The position numbers and the translations under genes were made by a program. Below the pieces are notes generated by a model. That model made no database searches and was not told the origin of the DNA. It saw only the letters and a program-made list of their open reading frames with translations. A stretch of 64,000 bases of DNA from Lactifluus volemus (taxonomy: Eukaryota; Basidiomycota; Agaricomycetes; Russulales; Russulaceae): NCBI GenBank assembly GCA_022376515.1, contig WTXI01000004.1:1178001-1242000 (forward strand), written 5' to 3'. Shown piece by piece: positions 58,348-64,000 of this stretch; positions within the stretch are counted from its first letter, which is position 1; the number at the start of each line of letters is the position of its first letter.

Positions 58348-61300
58348 ATGGACTACGATGCATATGATGCTTTGTTGCACCATATCTTCAAACAAGTCAG
58401 TATTACTCCTCTTAGTCTCGTACACCCTTGTCTGATCCTCCCCTTCTAGACCCAAGGCGACGCATGGTTTAAGCCCTCAGCGGAGAATGTCCATGCGGGC
58501 GTCTGCCTTCGTATCCAAGCTGGGCAATACCGTGTCTTCCCTTACGAGAATCGCTTCCTGGAGCCATTTGAAGCGGCGATCCGTGTCCTAAACCCTGTCG
58601 TCGCTGTAAAAGTACGCAGTGCCGCCGTCCACGTCGCACTCAGCACCGTGTAGGTTCCTCCGTCTCCGCCAAGTAATCATACTCACACACGCCTTTTCAG
58701 AGACGACGATGCAAATGCCATATACGTAGACGATGACACACGCATACAAATTCTTGACAGTATGCCCGATCTACCGCGGGCCGACAAGGAGCAGTGTGGC
58801 GCATTCATCGTAAGTTACGTCCCATAGATGTCTTCCACTTCGCTCATCCGTCGCAGCGTGATGAACGAGTATTAGTCGTCTGGTCCGACACTTTGGATAA
58901 TATAATACCTCTGTGCCGCGACTTTGAGGACAATCTGATCAAGCTTGTTTGGGCTCGGCGGCACTCGCTCACAAGTATTATCCCTGGACAAAGCCTCGGT
59001 GGAACATCTGCGTTCACATCCGCTATCAACTCAACCTCCGACGTGATAACCCACGAGAAACAGCAGGAGGACGTACGAGAGATTGAACCAGCCCCTGAAA
59101 TTACCAAGTCTTCAGGTGGTTCATTGTGGGGATGGCGACTTGGTTCAAGGGCGAAACAGGCAAGCGCGCGTGACCCTGAAAAAGGCGGCGCTAGTTCCCG
59201 TCCGACCCGGTACTTCGCCCCGGTATATGGTGGCCTCGGCTTAGCGCTGTCGACGTGTAAGCTTTGCGATTTGATCGTCCCTTTTTTCGCAACATAGTAA
59301 CCAGGAATTTGTCAGTTTTTATTGCCAGCGGTATCAGCATCTTGCTGCAAGAATGGCGATTGACCGAGGATTATATCCGATTTTCTCTCCTCGGGACCGC
59401 TCCCTTCCTTTTCTGTGTTTCACTCGTGAGTTCGCTCCCAGCCGAGTGTCGACACTCAACCTGAATGTTGCTGGCAGTTTTTCTCCCTTCAAGTCATCAC
59501 AAATACCTCCTATGTGTAAGATGACTCGACTTCTCTCGAACATGTGACAGATCATTCATGACCCTTGACACTCGCAGTCTCGGCCCAGTCGCACAGTATC
59601 ACGAGAACTCAAAGTACTACTCGGCAGTCAAACCAGCCCCACACAAGGAAGTTGATGCTCACTTACCTCACATTACCATCGAGCTTCCCGTGTACAAAGA
59701 AAGTCTGGAGCAGACGATGTGAGTGACATACATCTTACATATACCTCGTCGTTTCTTGATCACCTGTCGTGGCAACGATCCAGTACTCCATCCGTCATGT
59801 CACTCAAGAAGGCCATGCAAACCTATGCGCGCCAGGGTGGCACATCATCTATTTTTGTTCATGACGACGGATTGCAACTCATCTCTGAGCCGGACCGCAA
59901 TGAGCGTATAAGGTTCTACGAGGAACACGGCATTGGCTGGGTCGCACGTCCGAAACATGACGACTCTGAGGGCGGCTTCAACCGCCGCGGTCGATTCAAG
60001 AAGGCGAGCAATATGAATTATGGGCTTTCTCTCAGTCTCAAAATGGAGGAAATCATTCGCCGGCTTGAGCTTGAACGCGCGGAGAAAGCCTCTGTTGAAG
60101 ACTCTGCGTCATCGAATGACGGCGATGAGGATATCGAGGAGCAGGCACTGCGCATGGCAGTCGACGAAATTTTCGAAGAAAGTGGGAGGCGATTCAAGCC
60201 CTGGGCTCATAATGCGAAGGCACTCCGTATGGGCGAGGTCATTCTCATTGTCGACTCCGATACCATCGTACCTGAGGTCAGTCTTATCTACTTCTCCCTA
60301 GTATGCTCACGTGGGCTGATCGTCACATCTCAGGACTGCTTCCGTGACGCTGCTCGCGAGCTTGTAGAATGCCCCGAAGTTGCCATCATCCAGCACGAGT
60401 CGGGTGAGCGCTTCCATGTCCTCGCGGTCCCTAAACGAATATTCACACACTTTGCGATAGACGTCATGCAGGTTGCCCACCACTACTTTGAGAATGGTAT
60501 TGCGCACTTTACTCGCCGCATCAACAAGTGTATTTCTATGGCATGTGCAAACGGTGAAGTCGCGCCTTTCGTCGGACACAATGCCTTCCTTCGTTGGTCT
60601 GCCCTTCAAGACGCTGCGTTCAAAGATCCTGGAGATGGTGACAAGAAGAAGATTTGGTCAGAGACGAACGTGTCCGAGGACTTCGATATGGCACTCCGTC
60701 TTCAGGTCAGTGATTTATTCTCTGGGAGAAGGATTGCCTTCCTGACGATCACGTGTAGCTGAAAGGATACATCATTCGGTGGGCGACTTATTCCGAGGGT
60801 GGTTTCAAGGAAGGTGTCTCGTTGACCTGCGACGACGAGCTGAACCGATGGCAGAAATACTCTTATGGTATATCCTCTTCTGGTACTTGCATCGTCATCC
60901 ATAACAGCTGCTCATAGGATGTAATGAGCTTATCTTTAACCCGCTCATTCATTGGTGGCGTTTAGGACCTATCAACAAACAGCTGCGCGTCTTTTGTGGT
61001 CGGACGCTCCTGTTCACTACAAAGTCAGCATGATGTCCTGTGAGTTATTCGCCCATATTGATCGGAAGTCGTCATTAAGAACAAATGCAGACATGTTTTC
61101 GTATTATGGTCTCGCTGCGTCTGCTCTCCTCTCTCTCATCAACTATATCATCCTTGGTCTGTCATTCAACGTTGACGGCTTTTACGAACACTCGTTCGAG
61201 ATCTGGCTCGCATGTACCGTCGTCTTCCCGATTGCCGGTAACATCGGGTATACTCTCCTTGAATACCGCTTGGGTCAACGAAGCATTGTCTCTTCATTCA

Positions 61301-61725
61301 TTGAAAATATTACATGGATTCCGTTCTTGTAAGTGCTATCGCCAAAGACTGCTCTAGAGTCCTACTCATTTCTCACGACAACGTATAGCTTCTTTTTCTT
61401 TGGCGGTCTGTCAATCCACCTGTCACAAGCCCTCCTTGCGCATCTTTTTTCGTACAACATCACGTGGGGTGCGACAAAGAAGGAGGTGGAACGGTCCAAT
61501 TTCTTCATTGAAGTGCCGCGGATCCTGCGCCGTTTCTGGCTCGCGCTCGTCATCGGTTTCTTCTTGTTTGCGATGATATTCGTCCTCGCAAGCAATTTTG
61601 TACCACCAGGATGGCAGATTCCCGGCGTCGACTGGGCAGTGATCTTCCCGCTCGCGGTGGTGGCGGGCAGCCACATCCTGTTCCCAATCGTCCTCAACCC
61701 GTGGTTGATGATCTTCTCATACTAA
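58348..61725 (+). CDS. GT2-family polysaccharide synthase, multi-pass membrane
   Basis: Membrane glycosyltransferase of family 2, processive type, probably making a wall or capsule-like polysaccharide at the plasma membrane; the product is not known to me. Exons: 58,348-58,395; 58,450-58,649; 58,701-58,809; 58,857-59,256; 59,316-59,425; 59,478-59,515; 59,578-59,718; 59,784-60,276; 60,334-60,403; 60,461-60,705; 60,759-60,867; 60,918-61,039; 61,091-61,328; 61,389-61,725. Every intron is GT-AG and all phases agree but one. A soluble N-terminal region (ADKEQCGAFI, RDERVLVVWSD) is followed by two membrane segments. Then comes the catalytic core with VHDDGLQL, VDSDT (DxD), NVSEDFDMALRLQ (the ED motif) and DELNRW in the QxxRW place, then about five further membrane segments ending LMIFSY. 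In exon 12 the frame needs one more T at GTCTTTTGTGG (about 60.99 kb) to pass from LGPINKQLRVF to LWSDAPVHYK. Confidence 0.88.
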
Positions 61726-61749
61726 TGATCCGACATCTGTACGATTTCC

Positions 61750-63560
61750 TCCAAGGATTTTCACGCCCGGATATATGAGTCATAACAATGTCATGGACCC
61801 TTTTGCGAAAGAAGGGGACCAGTTTATTAGGCCCTCTTTAGGACTTTTTTTAATTCTAGACTCATCAGCCGTTTTTTCACGACGCTATCAGTATATTCTA
61901 TATCATATCACTATTTACCATTTCGTTGTAGGTCCTCATATCACACCATTTAGCTTCACGGATGTTCATGTTCACGCCGAATTTTCAAGACTTTAGATTG
62001 AATACTGTTTTTTTTTTTGCATACTTTGGAATTTTCAGTTGTTTTCTTCCTTTTGATTTAATGGTTTTTAATCCATGTCAAGACGAAGGTTATGCCAAGG
62101 GTTATGCACACACTGGCATGAACTGAACGACTTTCTGCATAGCAAAAAGTGACGTGCAGCCTGGAGTCGCCAGGGCCACAATCGAGACTTAACAAGTATG
62201 AGCATTGGAGGTAGTAAAAGCAAGAGCCGAAGCAAAAGGTAGGTCTTGCTCCGGCATAGAATATAGGGAAATTTCAGTTGGGAGCTGATTTGACCCCGGC
62301 TTGGGGATCGCGTGAACCCCAGCCCAAGTCGCCCCGCCTGATCGGACCGTTCACACCGCCGCAGGCGGGATGATTATTTTATTTTATTTTTCGTTGCCCC
62401 CTTCGTAGCGATTGACCAAATCGATTTGTAACTTGATTGCATCACATGTCAAACCTACACTGACGAATCGACGAAAAATCGATAGTAAAAAAAAGACAAG
62501 ATCTCGGGCATACTATATAGAAAGTTAATATTGTACAGAGTGAAATGCTATACACGATTCACGGACTGGCACCTGGGACTGCCAGTGGTCCGAAGCTACC
62601 ACGCACTGCTCGTACCCCACAAACTGTACTGTACATGATATATGCATGATAGCTGCAGACTGTTGCCGAGTCGGTTGAATCTCCGCTCTGTCCGAGCCCC
62701 AGCGCGTGGCCCGTCAGAGGTGTAGATGGAGCTGAAAAAAAAAGGGGGGGGAAGGACCGAACGCAGCCTGGCGTCCAAGCTGGCGGCCCGCAGGGTTCCA
62801 TAACGCCGCTATCGTATTCGAAGCGGATTATATGCGTTATTTTTCTTGGCGGTACCCTTTGAGTTGTGAACAACATCGATCCACCTGGTGCAAGACCCTC
62901 ATTGAACTCCTCGACATGGACTCAAGTAGTAATCCGGCAGTCGATTTGTTTCAGTTTAGACGACGGGAGTCATGTTGGATACTGTACCTCAAGTTCGTCT
63001 TTAATTGAGCATAATGATGCTCAGGCTAGAGACTCGCTAGAGCCTTGGTATCCAACAATTGCCGTTCCATGATGACCGATTCCCAGTCTTCTTCATTGAG
63101 TCGCGGGGAGATGTCGTTGCTTATCGGCCTCAAATAGACTCGGACACGCTGCCACTGGCAGTGCACTCGGAAAAGGGTCCGTACAGTATCGGATGGGAAA
63201 TTGGCTTCCTTTGCTTCCCAACTTCGCGGTTCGCACTGGCAGAGGAATATATCCGCACCCAACCCCCCTTTACTCCGCTTTTGACTGTCTAAGTTACTTC
63301 AGCTGGGACTTCACGCACTGCTTTCGCACTAACACCCTCCTCCTGCCTTCGGCTGTCCATCCCCCTCCCTCATTCAACACATCTTTCACACAATAGTTCG
63401 TGTGTCACTTATGTCACCTTGACATCGCGGATGCCGGGTGGGTTTTTTGAATATCATTTTTGGGGGTCCGTTGCACGCTACCGTCCGCGCTCGAGCCCAG
63501 GGCTGCCAGTGATTACTCATACTCGGTTGGTTCTTCGTGCTCACCTCCAACGTCACCACG
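61750..63560. other. Downstream region without a recognised gene
   Basis: AT-rich sequence follows the GT2 stop (61.83-62.06 kb). Frames at 62,559-62,876 (minus) and 63,059-63,292 (plus) are short and unrecognised. No tail or repeat was found until the array-like sequence begins at about 63.6 kb. Confidence 0.4.
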
Positions 63561-63792
63561 TCACATTGTGTGGCGTGCGTAGCACATCAAACACCCGAAT
63601 CAACCCCCCTTGGCATTTCGCCTCTGGAACCTCCGAGCCTTGGAGATCAAGGGAGCTTTTCCTCATCCCCACTCAAACAAAATCAATCTAAGCAAAGACA
63701 AATATTGTGACAACATAAAGCATAGATTGTCTATAACAAACGCGGAGCTCAGTACCTGCCTCTCATGCCTCAAAGTCTACAACAAGTTATGA

Positions 63793-64000
63793 TTAGGCTT
63801 TATGAGCTGGGTCATGGGAGTCGGACATTCCAAGTAAGGCGGATACTGGCACTTCTTCTAGAGCCATGCCTGAGCCGACAAGAACAGTAGGATTGAAAGA
63901 GGACTTTACCATCACTAGTTCTCATTGGAATCACTGACAAGACTGAAGTCGTCAAAGTAGCGGGCATTATTTCCGTCCGCAAAAGCTGCATTTTAGTTGA
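63793..64000 (-). CDS. Small secreted protein family, second exon only (window edge)
   Basis: Minus-strand sequence from the window edge to a TAA at 63,793-63,795 matches the second exon of the array gene. In frame it reads LVMVKSSFNPTVLVGSGMAL, then EEVPVSALLGMSDSHDPAHKA. The spacing equals the intact copy (…IRSSSFHPVGS…LGE…SAF) and there are no internal stops. The preceding bases (ending CTAG at about 63,915) may be an acceptor, or the frame upstream (FADGNNARYFDDFSLVSD) may be a further exon. The signal exon lies outside the window. The copy lies more than 20 kb from the array, showing the family is dispersed on this chromosome. Confidence 0.45.

Overview
The window reads as nuclear DNA of a filamentous basidiomycete, most likely an Agaricomycete. 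The real genes are cut by many short (about 45-90 nt) GT-AG introns. The recognisable families (F-box/LRR proteins of the mushroom type, an HNH-nuclease-like fold, a KRE6/SKN1 glucan-synthesis protein, a fungal GT2 polysaccharide synthase) fit that group, and the mobile DNA is dominated by LINE retrotransposons with poly(A) tails. No bacterial or organellar signal was seen.

Two regions differ sharply. Positions 1-43,200 are repeat-rich and gene-poor. The core is an array of about seven units of 3-4 kb (roughly 6.9-36.4 kb), in two subfamilies: three very similar units (6.9-21 kb) and four more diverged ones (21-36 kb). Each unit carries, mostly on the minus strand, one copy of a small secreted-protein gene: TATA box, signal-peptide exon, short phase-1 intron, second exon. 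Extra copies lie at 2.9-3.2 kb, inverted at 39.8-40.2 kb, and at the right end (63.8-64 kb). The copy at 21.63-21.99 kb is intact by inspection; others are shortened, shifted or stopped. The array is flanked by a second duplicated segment (4.2-6.7 kb and 36.5-39.2 kb) and by two broken F-box genes (1.3-2.2 kb and 42.2-43.0 kb).

The units have been hit repeatedly by 5'-truncated LINEs. Several insertions can be delimited exactly because 11-16 bp target-site duplications and the empty site in a sister unit are both visible: 12,412-15,557 (open RT + RNase H frame), 27,002-27,862, 28,994-30,493, a 293-bp reverse-oriented piece at 12,026-12,318 and a 264-bp piece at 20,684-20,947.

Positions 43,200-63,500 are closer to ordinary gene space. 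They contain an HNH-nuclease-like gene (46.6-47.8 kb, minus), an intron-containing tRNA-Glu (49.84-49.92 kb, minus), a KRE6-like beta-1,6-glucan gene (53.07-55.28 kb, minus) and a 14-exon GT2 synthase gene (58.35-61.73 kb, plus). The last two are wall-polysaccharide genes lying about 3 kb apart and divergently transcribed. Both show a single-base homopolymer frameshift relative to their families, which may be an assembly error rather than decay. Intervening stretches contain only short open frames that I could not recognise.
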